This document shows, piece by piece, positions 32,755 to 41,406 of a stretch of DNA of 64,000 nucleotides. The notes beneath the pieces were generated by a model. It did no database searches. It was given only the letters and a program-made list of their open reading frames with translations, and was not told where the DNA came from. A program made the translations under genes and the position numbers. Source of the DNA: Acidobacteriota bacterium (GTDB lineage Bacteria; Actinomycetota; Actinomycetes; Actinomycetales; Microbacteriaceae); NCBI GenBank assembly GCA_019352055.1, contig JABBOB010000001.1:1-64000 (forward strand), given 5' to 3'. Position 1 is the first letter of the stretch, and the number at the start of each line of letters is the position of its first letter.

Positions 32755-33600
32755 TCAGCGCGCCGCTTCCTTCCGGGTGGGGATCCTCGCTGCGCGCCGG
32801 GTGAGCGCGCCGCGGAGCGGGATTCGGGTCGGGCGCCTGCCCGGTTTGCGGACCGTGCGGCGGACGATGTTCAGCCCGGCGAGACCGGGGAGGGTATCGA
32901 TGCGGGCGTCGATCGCGGCGGCCCAGGAGCGGTCGGGGCCGAACAGCGTCTGCAGCGCCCGAGCGGTCGCGTCGGCGGGCTCCTTGTCGGCGCCGATCGG
33001 CCAGGTCCGCATCGCGAGCCGACGGCGGGCGAGCGCCTGCGCCGCTCGGGAGTGGGAGAGCGCGTCGGTCGCGGACTCGGCGAAGAACCGTCCTTGACGG
33101 GCGATGCCCTCCCGGATCCGGGCCAGGTCGGCCGCGACGGACGCCGGCGCGAGGTGCTGGGCGCGCTCGAGCATCGCGTCGACGATCCAGCCGTCGACGA
33201 GGCGCTCCGTCATCTGCACGCCGGTGAGAGCGCGGCCGTGCAGATTGGCGACGATCGCCTCGCGGAGCGGCCCGAACCGGTCGCGAAGCTTCGCGGCGAC
33301 GCCGCGCCGGATCGCGGGCACGGGGCCGGCGCCGGCGATCGCCGTGAGCGCGTCGCCGAACCAGTGCAGCTCGTATGCCCAGGTGGACAGGAACGCGGTG
33401 ATCCGGGCGTCCTTGTGCGTCGCCGTGACCAGCACGTGGGACAGCCAGGACCCCGTCCCCTGCGCACGGCGTTGCACGTAGCGCAGCGTCTCGGCGAGGT
33501 CGGCCGGCAGCACCGCGCCGAGGCCCGTGAGGGTCTCGCGCATCGGTCCGAACGGCTGCCGCACGTATGCGGAGACGTCGAACGGTCCAGTGGTGCTCAT
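32755..33600 (-). CDS. Paralogue of the diiron desaturase with lost metal ligands
   Basis: A 281-aa protein that aligns with the downstream gene over most of its length: LRYV...SHVLVTATH...FLSTWAYELHWFGDAL against LRYM...RDMLVTPSH...FMTMWNREEYWHGEAL, and a shared C-terminal LPGLAGLNI / MPGMTGLAI. Of the six ligands only the fourth (E132) is kept; the others are A46, L78, F81, G170 and F173. A basic tail follows. It probably cannot bind a diiron centre and may act as a partner or regulator of its neighbour. ATG 33600 lies 7 nt after TAGTCT, so it is leaderless. Confidence 0.7.
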   Translation of the reverse strand: MSTTGPFDVSAYVRQPFGPMRETLTGLGAVLPADLAETLRYVQRRAQGTGSWLSHVLVTATHKDARITAFLSTWAYELHWFGDALTAIAGAGPVPAIRRGVAAKLRDRFGPLREAIVANLHGRALTGVQMTERLVDGWIVDAMLERAQHLAPASVAADLARIREGIARQGRFFAESATDALSHSRAAQALARRRLAMRTWPIGADKEPADATARALQTLFGPDRSWAAAIDARIDTLPGLAGLNIVRRTVRKPGRRPTRIPLRGALTRRAARIPTRKEAAR

Positions 33601-33607
33601 CGTTCGC

Positions 33608-33613
33608 AGACTA
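33608..33613 (-). promoter_or_regulatory. Leaderless -10 element of the diiron-protein operon
   Basis: Minus-strand TAGTCT lies 7 nt before the ATG at 33600, in a locally AT-richer stretch. Confidence 0.6.
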
Positions 33614-33725
33614 TCCGTTTCTTGGGATTTCCAGGGGTTGCGCCGGTCCCCCGACGTGGGTAGGACCGGCTCTCCGGTTCGAGAAGGGTGTTCGGAGCAC
33701 TCGGCCGGTCCGCTCGGTGCGGGGC

Positions 33726-33731
33726 TAGCGT
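33726..33731 (+). promoter_or_regulatory. Leaderless -10 element of the FAH-family gene
   Basis: TAGCGT lies 6 nt before the GTG at 33738; no Shine-Dalgarno is visible. Confidence 0.6.
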
Positions 33732-33737
33732 TCACGG

Positions 33738-34586
33738 GTGACCGCATTCCTCCGTCTCGGCCCCGTGGGCGCCGAGCGTCCGGCGCTCCTCGCCGGCGAC
33801 CGCACCTACGACCTCACGCCGCTCACCGGCGACATCGACGCCGCCTTCCTCGCGGGCGGCGGGCTCGAGCGGGCGCGGGCCGCGCTGGCCGACGGTCGGC
33901 TCGATGAGCTGCCGGGGGCAGGCGCCCTCCGCGTCGGCGCGCCGGTGGCCAGGCCGGGGGCGGTGCTGTGCATCGGGCAGAACTACGCGGCCCACGCAGC
34001 GGAGTCCGGCAGCCTGCCTCCGGAGCACCCGATCCTGTTCTTCAAGCACCCGAACACGATCGTCGGCCCGAACGACGAGATCGTGCGCCCCGAGGACGCG
34101 CGGACGCTCGACTGGGAGGCGGAGCTGGGTGTTGTGATCGGCACGGCCGCGTGGCAGGTGACCGCGGCGGAGGCGCTCGCGCACGTGGCCGGATACCTGG
34201 TCGGCAACGACGTCTCGGAGCGCACCTGGCAGCGCTCGGAGTCCGGCGGCCAGTGGTCGAAGGGGAAGACCGCCCCCACGTTCTGCCCCCTCGGCCCGTG
34301 GCTGGTCCCGGGCGACGAGGTCGACCCGACGTCGCTGCGCATCTGGTCGGCGATATCCGGCGCCCCGCGGCAGGACTCCTCCACCGCCGACATGGTGTTC
34401 TCGGTCGCGTCCCTGATCGCCGACCTGTCGCGGTACGTGCGGCTGGAGCCCGGGGACGTGCTCCTGACGGGGACCCCGGAGGGCGTCGCCATGTCGGGGC
34501 GGTACCCCTACCTGGTCGACGGCGACGTGGTCGAGATCGGCATCGACGGGCTCGGGACCCAGCGCAGCACTGTCGTCAGCGCCTGA
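33738..34586 (+). CDS. Fumarylacetoacetate hydrolase family protein
   Basis: A 282-aa FAH-superfamily enzyme. Core: VLCIGQNYAAHAAESG, ILFFKHPNTIVGPNDEI, and the metal site DWEAELGVVIG (Glu-x-Glu) with the later Asp in GYLVGNDVSERTWQ. The C-terminal GDVLLTGTPEGVA is diagnostic. Members hydrolyse, decarboxylate or isomerise acylpyruvate-type compounds; no aromatic catabolic genes are adjacent. GTG start with a leaderless promoter. Transcribed away from the diiron-protein operon. Confidence 0.9.
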   Translation: MTAFLRLGPVGAERPALLAGDRTYDLTPLTGDIDAAFLAGGGLERARAALADGRLDELPGAGALRVGAPVARPGAVLCIGQNYAAHAAESGSLPPEHPILFFKHPNTIVGPNDEIVRPEDARTLDWEAELGVVIGTAAWQVTAAEALAHVAGYLVGNDVSERTWQRSESGGQWSKGKTAPTFCPLGPWLVPGDEVDPTSLRIWSAISGAPRQDSSTADMVFSVASLIADLSRYVRLEPGDVLLTGTPEGVAMSGRYPYLVDGDVVEIGIDGLGTQRSTVVSA

Positions 34587-34695
34587 GGGGGAGGAGCCCG
34601 CCGCCGGCGAGAGGCTGGAGGGCGACCGCGAGCCGAGCACGGTGTCGAGTGCGCGGTCGGAGCGACCGTCCGCGGTTGCGGGCTACCGTCCATGG

Positions 34696-35557
34696 ATGGA
34701 CGGTGCGCTGCACGAGGGCGAGCTCCCCGCCGACCCGACCGTCGTGACGGCGCTCCTCGTGGAGCAGGCGCCGCACCTCGCGGACCTGCCGGTCCGACCG
34801 GTCCGGGCCGTCGGCACCGTGAACCGGGTCTTCCGGCTCGGCGACCGCCTGGCGGTGCGCCTCCCTCGGCTCGTCGCCGGCGGCCGGGACGCGATGCGTG
34901 AATCGGCGGTCGTGCCGCTCGTCGCAGGGGCGCTGCCCGTGCTCGTGCCGGAGCCGGTACTCCTGGGTTCGCCGAGCCCGGGACTGTTCGCGACAGCGTG
35001 GTCGGTCGTGCGCTGGATCGAGGGCGCTCCGGCCCGGGCGGGGTCGATCCAGGTCGACCAGATCGCCGACGTCGTCGCTGCGCTGCGCGCCCTGGGTCCG
35101 GCGGACCTTGCTGCCGGCGGGTCGAGCACCGGCCGACGTCGCCGACCCGGACGTCCGCGCCTCGATCACGGCGCTGGACGGGTTCGATCACGAGTCGGTC
35201 ACCGCGGCCTGGGAGCGTGCACTGCGTGCGCCGCGCTGGGACGGCGTCCGGGTCGCCGTGCACGCCGACCTGCTGCCGCCGAACCTCCTCGTGCGGGACG
35301 GCCGGCTGGCGGGGGTGCTCGACTGGGGCGGCGCGGGCGACCCCGCGAACGACCTCGTCCCCGCATGGTCCTGCCTCCGCGGCGCGGACCGGGAGCGGTT
35401 CCGGGCCCGCCTCGTCCCCGACGACGGCGCCTGGGCACGGGCGCGGGGCATCGCGCTCGCACAGGCCGTCGTGGCGATCCCGTATTACGAGCGGAGCAAC
35501 CCGGCATTCGCGGCTCTCTGCCGCTCGACGCTCATGGAGGTGCTCGCCGAGGGGTGA
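34696..35557 (+). pseudogene. Aminoglycoside phosphotransferase-family protein, frameshifted
   Basis: Two adjacent frames together make one phosphotransferase of about 286 aa. Frame 1 from ATG 34696 gives MDGALHEGELPADPTVVTAL...VRAVGTVNRVFRLGDRLAVRLPR up to ALRALGPADL near 35107. Frame 2 continues LPAGRAPADVADPDVRASITAL and holds the Brenner motif VAVHADLLPPNLLV and the metal Asp in VLDWGGAGDPANDLV. Removing one T near 35106-35109 restores a single frame, so this is either a recent +1 frameshift or a base-calling error. The ATG is 6 nt after TACCGT. Substrate unknown; most such proteins are not resistance factors. Confidence 0.8.
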
Positions 35558-35560
35558 CGC

Positions 35561-36994
35561 TCACGCCTGCGGCGTCCACTCGCGTCGGCGGACCTTGCCT
35601 GCGTCGTCGCGGACGGGCTCGCGGACGACCTCGAGGGTGTCGATGCGCTTCTCCGGATCGAGGTGCCCGTTCGCCCACGCGCGCAGGTCGGCGGACTCCG
35701 CCTCTGCACAGCCGACGTCCGCGACGGCGTGGATACGCTGCCCGAGCTCCGCATCGGCCACGCCGACCACGACCGCGGACCGGACGACGGGATGTGCCTC
35801 CAGCACCCTCTCCACCTCGGCCGGGTACAGGCTCGTGGCCGCCCGCGTGATCCGGTCGCTGCCGCGGTCCGCGATGAACAGGTAGCCGTCCTCGTCGAAG
35901 CGGCCGTCGTCACCCAGGGTGTCCCACTCCCCCGGCGCGGGAGTCGCCGCACCGCGGTAGCGGTAGGAGGGGCCCGAGGCCCGCCGCAGCTGGATCCGGC
36001 CGACGGTCCCGGCGGGCAGCGGTTCGCCGTCCGGGCCGACGACGCGTGCCTCCGTGCCGCTCGCCGGTGCACCGACGCTCCCCGGGTGCGCGAGCCATTG
36101 GTCGCCGCGGATCACGAAGAGGCCGTTCGACTCGGTGCCCGCGTAGACCTCGGTGAGCCGCTCGGGACCGAGCAGCTCGAGCCACCGCCGCTTCAGCGCG
36201 GGGTCCACGGTCGCCCCCGTGTGGACCACCTGCTCGAGCGACGAGAGATCGGCACGAGCGACGGTCGCTGCCGGCAGGCGGAGGATCCGGTGCAGCATCG
36301 TCGGTACCAGCAGCACCCAGGTGATGCGGTGCCGGGCGATCGCGGTCAGTACCGCCGCCGGATCGAACCGGGGCAGCAGCACGAGCTCGTGCCCGGTCGT
36401 CAGCCCCCGGAAGGCGTACGTGAACGGCGCGGAGTGCGTGATCGGCGCGACGACGAGATGCCGGGCGGCGAGCGGGAGGAACGGCGCCGCCTGCCGGTCG
36501 GGGTCCACGCGCGCCGGGGCCGTCGCGAGCACGAGCTTCGGCCTGCCGGTGCTGCCCGAGGAGGTCGGCGCCTTCCAGCTCGGCGCCGCGAGCGACGGCA
36601 GCGGGCCGTCGTCGATCCCGCCCGTCGGCGGATCGAGCGGGAGCGTCCGCGAGTCCGGGAACTCGCCCGCCAGCGCCCCAAGCACGACGCGAGGGTCGGC
36701 GAGGTCGACGACCGCGCGCTGCTCGGCCGCCGGGAGACGCGGGTTCAGCGGCTGCGGCGTCCCTCCGGCACGATGGATCGCGCAGACCGCGACGACGAAC
36801 GCGGCGGTGTTCCCGCCCCGGACGGTGACCAGATCCCCCTCCTGGACGCCGTGCGCCTGGAGCACACGAGCGAGCCGCCGGGAGCGCGAGCCGAGCTCCG
36901 CGCGGGTGAGCGCTTCCGAGGCGTCCCTGACCGCCGGCGCATCCGGACTCCGCGCGGCGAGGAGGTCGAGCGCCTCCCCGATGGTGACCTCCAT
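35561..36994 (-). CDS. AMP-dependent acyl-CoA synthetase / ligase
   Basis: A 477-aa ANL-superfamily enzyme, a little short for the family. P-loop-like motif TSSGSTGRPKLVLA near residues 144-157, the aromatic pocket stretch THSAPFTYAF, the adenylation motif VYAGTESNGLF (normally YGxTE), the TLGDDGRFDEDGYLFIADR hinge and a C-terminal DDAGKVRRREW with the conserved Lys. It should activate a carboxylic acid as acyl-AMP and probably pass it to CoA. It is the last gene of the nitrilase operon, 21 bp behind the glycosyltransferase, so its substrate may be a product of that pathway. Confidence 0.85.
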   Translation of the reverse strand: MEVTIGEALDLLAARSPDAPAVRDASEALTRAELGSRSRRLARVLQAHGVQEGDLVTVRGGNTAAFVVAVCAIHRAGGTPQPLNPRLPAAEQRAVVDLADPRVVLGALAGEFPDSRTLPLDPPTGGIDDGPLPSLAAPSWKAPTSSGSTGRPKLVLATAPARVDPDRQAAPFLPLAARHLVVAPITHSAPFTYAFRGLTTGHELVLLPRFDPAAVLTAIARHRITWVLLVPTMLHRILRLPAATVARADLSSLEQVVHTGATVDPALKRRWLELLGPERLTEVYAGTESNGLFVIRGDQWLAHPGSVGAPASGTEARVVGPDGEPLPAGTVGRIQLRRASGPSYRYRGAATPAPGEWDTLGDDGRFDEDGYLFIADRGSDRITRAATSLYPAEVERVLEAHPVVRSAVVVGVADAELGQRIHAVADVGCAEAESADLRAWANGHLDPEKRIDTLEVVREPVRDDAGKVRRREWTPQA

Positions 36995-37015
36995 CGCGCT
37001 ACCAGGCCGGGGTGC

Positions 37016-38122
37016 TCATGCGCGAGCGTCGAGCACGCGGCGGTACAGCGCCTGGTGCGCCTCCGCCGCAGCGTCCCAGCTGTAGGACGCGGCCAGCGCA
37101 CGACCGAGCTCGGGCGCCGGCCCCTCTCCCGCGATCGCGCGATCGACCGCGTCGGCGAGCCGCCGGGCGGCGGAGGCGTCGTCCGGCACCCGCTCGACGG
37201 CCCGGCCGAACACCTCCCGGATCACCGGCAGGTCCCGCGCGACGACCGGGACGCCGGCTGCGAGCGCCTCCATCGCCGACAGCCCGAACCCCTCCTTCGT
37301 CGACAGGAACGGCACGGCCCGCGCGGCGGCGACGAGGGACGGCAGCGTGGCGTGGTCGACGGGGCCGAGCACGTCGACGGGCACCTGGAGGGCGTCGCGC
37401 CGGGCGTCGAAGCGACGGCGGTACCCGGCGTAGTCGAAGAGCGTCTCCCCGCCCGCCACGACCAGCCGGAGTTCGGGATGGCGCCGCCGCGCGAGCGCAT
37501 AGCCCTCGAGCGCGTCGATCGTGCCCTTGCGGGGCTCGATGCCGCCGACGACCAGCAGGTACTCGCCGAACCGGTCCCGCCAGGCCGCTCGGTCGCGGTC
37601 GGCGGCGGGCCCGGACGCCGCATCGAAGCGAGCCGCGTCGACCCCGTTCGGGATCACGGTCGGCACCCGGCCCCAGCCCGCCTCGACCTCCGCGGCGACG
37701 GCGCGGGAGACGGTGACGAGCACCAGCGGCCGCACGATCGCCCGGTCGTGGCAGGCGACGAGCTCCGGCGTCGTGAACTGGTCGAGGTGGTGGACGGTCC
37801 GGATGCAGGTGGGCACCGCGTTCGCGGTGATGCAGTCCTCCGCGTGGACCACGTCGGAGCCCGACGGGTCGAACGCCTCGGCGAGCGTGCGGATCGAGCG
37901 CTGGATCCGCGGCCCGACGCCCTCCCCTTCCCGCGCGGCGAACGGGACGACCTCGACCCGCACCGCGGGATCGACCGGGCGGAAGAACGCCCCGTCGCCG
38001 CCCCGGCCGAGGGTCCACACCACGACGTCCTCACCCCGGGCGGCGAGCGCCTCCGCGAGCGCGAGGGTGTGCACGACGCCGCCGCGCGGCTTCGTCGAGT
38101 AGGTGAGCAGCGCGATCCTCAT
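37016..38122 (-). CDS. MSMEG_0565-family glycosyltransferase
   Basis: A 368-aa GT-B (GT4-type) glycosyltransferase opening MRIALLTYSTKPRGGVVHTL. Donor-binding features: PTVIPNGVD, LLVVGGIEPRKGTIDALEGYALARR, and the E-x7-E type segment STKEGFGLSAMEALAAGVPVVA. It matches the family that accompanies Nit1C nitrilase clusters in mycobacteria and other bacteria (MSMEG_0565), so it is part of the same pathway; sugar donor and acceptor are unknown. The ATG overlaps the stop of the preceding nitrilase-like gene as ATGA. Confidence 0.88.
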   Translation of the reverse strand: MRIALLTYSTKPRGGVVHTLALAEALAARGEDVVVWTLGRGGDGAFFRPVDPAVRVEVVPFAAREGEGVGPRIQRSIRTLAEAFDPSGSDVVHAEDCITANAVPTCIRTVHHLDQFTTPELVACHDRAIVRPLVLVTVSRAVAAEVEAGWGRVPTVIPNGVDAARFDAASGPAADRDRAAWRDRFGEYLLVVGGIEPRKGTIDALEGYALARRRHPELRLVVAGGETLFDYAGYRRRFDARRDALQVPVDVLGPVDHATLPSLVAAARAVPFLSTKEGFGLSAMEALAAGVPVVARDLPVIREVFGRAVERVPDDASAARRLADAVDRAIAGEGPAPELGRALAASYSWDAAAEAHQALYRRVLDARA

Positions 38123-38955
38123 CCGTGCCGTCCGTAGGCGTCGGGCACGCGCTCGGCGAGGTGGTGCAGGCGTCGCCGGGCCCGAGCGATCTCGAGCGCG
38201 ACGTCGACGGTCGCGGTGGCGACGCCGCCCTTCACACCCGTGCGGGCCAGCACGTCGCCACCGGGGCCGACGACCTTCGCCTGGCCGAGGAACCGGAGGC
38301 GTCCCTGCACCCCCGTCTGGTTCGAGGAGACGAGCACGACCTGGTTCTCCGCTGCGCGTGCGAGGTCGTAGAGGTCGAACAGCCGGGACTGCCGGTCCTG
38401 CGGGAGGTGCGCAGCCCGCTCCGTCGTAGAGGCCGGCCAGGCGCCGAGGCAGGCGAGGATCGTGGCGCCGTCGTCCGCGAGCGCGCGTGCCGCCTCCGGG
38501 AACGTCTTGTCGTAGGAGGTGAGCATGCCGAGCCGGCCCACCGGGGTGTCGAACGCCGCGAACCGGTCGCCCGCGGCGTAGACGCGGGACTCGTTGAGCG
38601 GCCGATGCACCTTGCGGTGCACGCCCCACACCCGGTCCGCCGAGCAGCAGACGGCGGTGTTCCAGCGACGCGCGGGGTCGCCGGGCACCGACTCCGCCAG
38701 CCCGATGCAGACCACCATCGTGCCGGCGGCGCGGCGGATGCGGTCGAGCTCGGGCCCGTCGAGCTTCAGCGGCTCGGGCAGGTCCGCCGAGTCGGGGTCG
38801 CCGAGGTCCGAGAGGTACCCCCCGAGGGTGGCGTCGGGCAGCACCACGAGGTCGGCACCCGCACCGCGCGCGTCGTCGAGGATGCCCTCCACCTTCGGAA
38901 GGGCCCGCGCGACGTCGCGGCCGAAGTGCGCCGCGACCGCCGCGAGCACCGCCAT
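38119..38955 (-). CDS. Nitrilase-family paralogue lacking the catalytic cysteine
   Basis: A 278-aa carbon-nitrogen hydrolase-fold protein, a paralogue of the intact nitrilase at 40500. The Lys is kept (K115, GVHRKVHRPLNE), but the catalytic Cys is S147 (MLTSYDKTFPEAAR, where the paralogue has MICYDKAFPEGAR) and the Glu is D41 (LPDATLGGY for LPEAAIGGY). Nitrilase chemistry is therefore unlikely. The rest of the fold is well kept, including NQVVLVSSNQTG and FLGQAKVVGPGG, which argues for selection. It overlaps both neighbours (TGATG with the oxidoreductase, ATGA with the glycosyltransferase). Confidence 0.85.
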   Translation of the reverse strand: MAVLAAVAAHFGRDVARALPKVEGILDDARGAGADLVVLPDATLGGYLSDLGDPDSADLPEPLKLDGPELDRIRRAAGTMVVCIGLAESVPGDPARRWNTAVCCSADRVWGVHRKVHRPLNESRVYAAGDRFAAFDTPVGRLGMLTSYDKTFPEAARALADDGATILACLGAWPASTTERAAHLPQDRQSRLFDLYDLARAAENQVVLVSSNQTGVQGRLRFLGQAKVVGPGGDVLARTGVKGGVATATVDVALEIARARRRLHHLAERVPDAYGRHG

Positions 38956-40205
38956 CAGGCCGACACGGCGACGCGCGCTCGGGCCGCGATCCGCTCGGTC
39001 ACGTGTGCCGCGTCGGGGGCGATCCCGGCGAACCGCCCGCTCCCCCACGTCGTCAACCACGGCAAGCCGAGGAAGAAGAGCCCCGGCACGTCCGTCTCTC
39101 CCGCGTGATGCGTCGGATGGCCGGCGCCGTCGAAGACGCCCACCTCGACCCAGCGGTAATCGGGCCGGAAGCCCGTCGCCCAGACCACCGTGGTGATTCC
39201 TGCGGCATCGAGGTCCAGTGCGGCGGGCTCCTCCCGGGGGGACCACACGGGCGTGTATCGGGCCTCAGTGGGTGCGACGATGCCCGCTCGGTCGATGTAC
39301 CGGTCGATGTCGGTCTTGATCGACTCCATGACGCTGTCGGCGTGGTCGAGGTACTCGGCGAGCGTCGGCGCGAAGGCCGGCCTGCCGTCCCGGACCCCCG
39401 TGAGCCGCCCGTACAGCCGCAGGCCCTGCAGGGCGAACGCCCGCAGATCGATGTCGCGGCCGCCGTCGCGGCCGGTCATGTAGTGGTTCGTCGACTCCCG
39501 CTTCGCGAGCCCCGAGGCGTGCTGCTGCACGGTGACGTCGTAGACGCCCATGTCCTCGAGCCAGGCGATGCAGTCGCGTCCCCGGTAGAACCGAGCGCTC
39601 CGTGGCGCCGTGCCGAGCGCGAGATGCACCTGGCGCCCTGCGAGATGGAGGTCCTCCGCGATCTGCGCGCCGGACTGGCCGCTGCCCACCACGAGCACCG
39701 CGCCGTCCTGCAGCGCCTCCGGGCTCCGGTAGTCGGCCGAGTGCACCTGCGAGACGTGCTCGGGCAGCAATGCGCCCACGGCGGGGACCGAGGGGAGGTG
39801 GTAGCCGCCGGTCGCGATGACGACCTGGGCGGCCGCGAGGTCACCGGCGCTCGTGCGCAGCGTGAACCCGTGGTCGGCACGACGCAGGCCGAGCACCTCG
39901 ACGCCCTCATGCAGGGGCGGGTCGAAGCTCGCTCGGTACCGGCCGAGCCACGCCTGCACCTCGGCCCGGGTCATGAAGCCGTCGGGCTCGTCCCCGTCGT
40001 AGGGGAATCCCGGCAGTCGGCACTGGAAGTTCGGCGTGACCAGGGTGAACGCGTCCCATCGCCGGTCCCGCCAGTCGTGCGCCGCGGTGGCCCGCTCGAG
40101 CACCACGTGGTCGATGCCGCGCTGCCGCAGGTGCCAGGAGGCGGCGAGGCCCGCCTGGCCGCCTCCGATGATCGCGACCTCGACGCGGGACGGCAGGCGG
40201 CTCAT
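38955..40205 (-). CDS. MSMEG_0569-family flavin-dependent oxidoreductase (NitH type)
   Basis: A 416-aa flavoprotein monooxygenase-like enzyme. FAD site VAIIGGGQAGLAASWHL at about 10-26, second Rossmann site VLVVGSGQSGAQIAEDL near 190-206, and the ATGFRPDYRW segment before the C-terminus. This family is the FAD-oxidoreductase member of Nit1C clusters. It probably oxidises a pathway intermediate; the substrate is unknown. The ATG overlaps the stop of the small MSMEG_0570-type gene as ATGA. Confidence 0.9.
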   Translation of the reverse strand: MSRLPSRVEVAIIGGGQAGLAASWHLRQRGIDHVVLERATAAHDWRDRRWDAFTLVTPNFQCRLPGFPYDGDEPDGFMTRAEVQAWLGRYRASFDPPLHEGVEVLGLRRADHGFTLRTSAGDLAAAQVVIATGGYHLPSVPAVGALLPEHVSQVHSADYRSPEALQDGAVLVVGSGQSGAQIAEDLHLAGRQVHLALGTAPRSARFYRGRDCIAWLEDMGVYDVTVQQHASGLAKRESTNHYMTGRDGGRDIDLRAFALQGLRLYGRLTGVRDGRPAFAPTLAEYLDHADSVMESIKTDIDRYIDRAGIVAPTEARYTPVWSPREEPAALDLDAAGITTVVWATGFRPDYRWVEVGVFDGAGHPTHHAGETDVPGLFFLGLPWLTTWGSGRFAGIAPDAAHVTERIAARARVAVSA

Positions 40206-40507
40206 GCGCCGGCCCCCACGGGCAGCGGGGGCGCCATCGCGAGCACGCGCACGGCTGCGCCGGCGTCGAGCACCGCGGCGCGGGCGCGGATCTCCTCCGC
40301 CTGCGCGAGCGCGCCCGTGCAGAGGAAGCCGTACCGGGCTCTGACCCGCTCCCCCGCCTCCTCGAGCGCCGTCGTCGCCCTCGCGGTGAAGTCGCCGACC
40401 GTGTACTCGGCGCCGACCTCGAGGTGGTCCCACATCACGAGCGACGGGGAGTAGCAGTCGTCCACGCCGCCGTCCGGCCACTGGACGGTGAAGGTCATCT
40501 CAGGCAT
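40202..40507 (-). CDS. MSMEG_0570-family nitrogen-starvation protein (NitG type)
   Basis: A 101-aa protein opening MPEMTFTVQWPDGGVDDCYSPSLVMWDHL, which matches the small MSMEG_0570/Sll0788-type family found only in Nit1C clusters. It has one Cys near residue 18 and no recognised enzyme motif. Function unknown; the name refers to induction under nitrogen starvation in cyanobacteria. The start overlaps the end of the nitrilase gene by 8 nt, and its own end overlaps the FAD-oxidoreductase start. Confidence 0.88.
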   Translation of the reverse strand: MPEMTFTVQWPDGGVDDCYSPSLVMWDHLEVGAEYTVGDFTARATTALEEAGERVRARYGFLCTGALAQAEEIRARAAVLDAGAAVRVLAMAPPLPVGAGA

Positions 40508-41384
40508 CGACGAGCGCCTCCTGTGCGACCACGCCGTCGAGCGCGTACGCGTCGGGGCGCCGGTCGCGCAGCGCGAACATCGCGCGGCGGGCGGCGGCCA
40601 GCTCCTCGGCCACGTCGAGCGACGCCACCGCGAGGCCCGCGCCGGTTCCGGTCTCCGCGAGCACCTCGCCGCCCGGCCCGATCACGGACGCGGAGCCCAC
40701 GAACCGCAGACGGCCGAATGTGCCGGCCTGGTTCGACGCGACCCAGACGAGCTGGTTCTCGAGCGCGCGGGCCTGGTCGTAGAGGCGGAACCGCTTCGTC
40801 CACCGGTCCTCGGCGAGGTCCGTCGCCGCGGCCGTGCGGGCGCCGGGCCACGCCGAGACGCAGACCACGATCTCCGCCCCGTCGAGCGCCAGGGTCCTGG
40901 CGCCCTCCGGGAACGCCTTGTCGTAGCAGATCATCAGCCCGATGCGGCCGACGGGGCTGTCGAAGGCGGCGAAGGAGTCGCCCGCCGAGTAGCTCATGCT
41001 CTCGCCGAGCGGCTGATGCACCTTCCGGTGCACGCCGAGGACGCCGTCCTTCGTCAGCGCGACCGCGGTGTTGTACCGGATCGGGTCGGCGACCGGTCCG
41101 TCGGCCTCGCAGATGCCGAGCACGACGACGAGGTCGCCGGCGAGCGCCATCACCCGTGCGAGCTCCGGCCCGTCGATCCGGATGGCGGGCGGGAGGGAGT
41201 CGGGCTTCGAAGGGTCCCCGTGGCCGCCGAGGCTGGACAGGTAGCCGCCGATGGCGGCCTCCGGCAGCGCGAGGAGGTGGGCGCCGACGGCGGTCGCCTC
41301 AGCGACCAGGCGCGCGATGGTGCGGTAGTTCTCGTCGAGGTCGCGGCCGAAGGACTCGGACGCGGCGGCGAGCGTGACGGTCAT
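40500..41384 (-). CDS. Nit1-family carbon-nitrogen hydrolase (nitrilase)
   Basis: A 294-aa nitrilase-superfamily enzyme with the full Glu-Lys-Cys triad: E42 (LPEAAIGGY), K121 (GVHRKVHQPLGE) and C153 (MICYDKAFPEGAR). It belongs to the nitrilase 1 branch, whose gene neighbourhood (radical SAM, GNAT, AIRS, FAD-oxidoreductase and two small families) is conserved from cyanobacteria to actinobacteria, and which has been linked to cyanide use in Pseudomonas. It should hydrolyse a nitrile; the natural substrate is unknown. A paralogue without the Cys lies in the same operon. Confidence 0.92.
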   Translation of the reverse strand: MTVTLAAASESFGRDLDENYRTIARLVAEATAVGAHLLALPEAAIGGYLSSLGGHGDPSKPDSLPPAIRIDGPELARVMALAGDLVVVLGICEADGPVADPIRYNTAVALTKDGVLGVHRKVHQPLGESMSYSAGDSFAAFDSPVGRIGLMICYDKAFPEGARTLALDGAEIVVCVSAWPGARTAAATDLAEDRWTKRFRLYDQARALENQLVWVASNQAGTFGRLRFVGSASVIGPGGEVLAETGTGAGLAVASLDVAEELAAARRAMFALRDRRPDAYALDGVVAQEALVDA

Positions 41385-41406
41385 GTCGTGCTCCAGGTGT
41401 CGTCGA

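Noticed and set aside
34696..35557. Antibiotic-resistance gene (aminoglycoside phosphotransferase)
   Set aside because: The APH fold is shared by many kinases of ordinary metabolites, the reading frame is broken, and no resistance context is seen.
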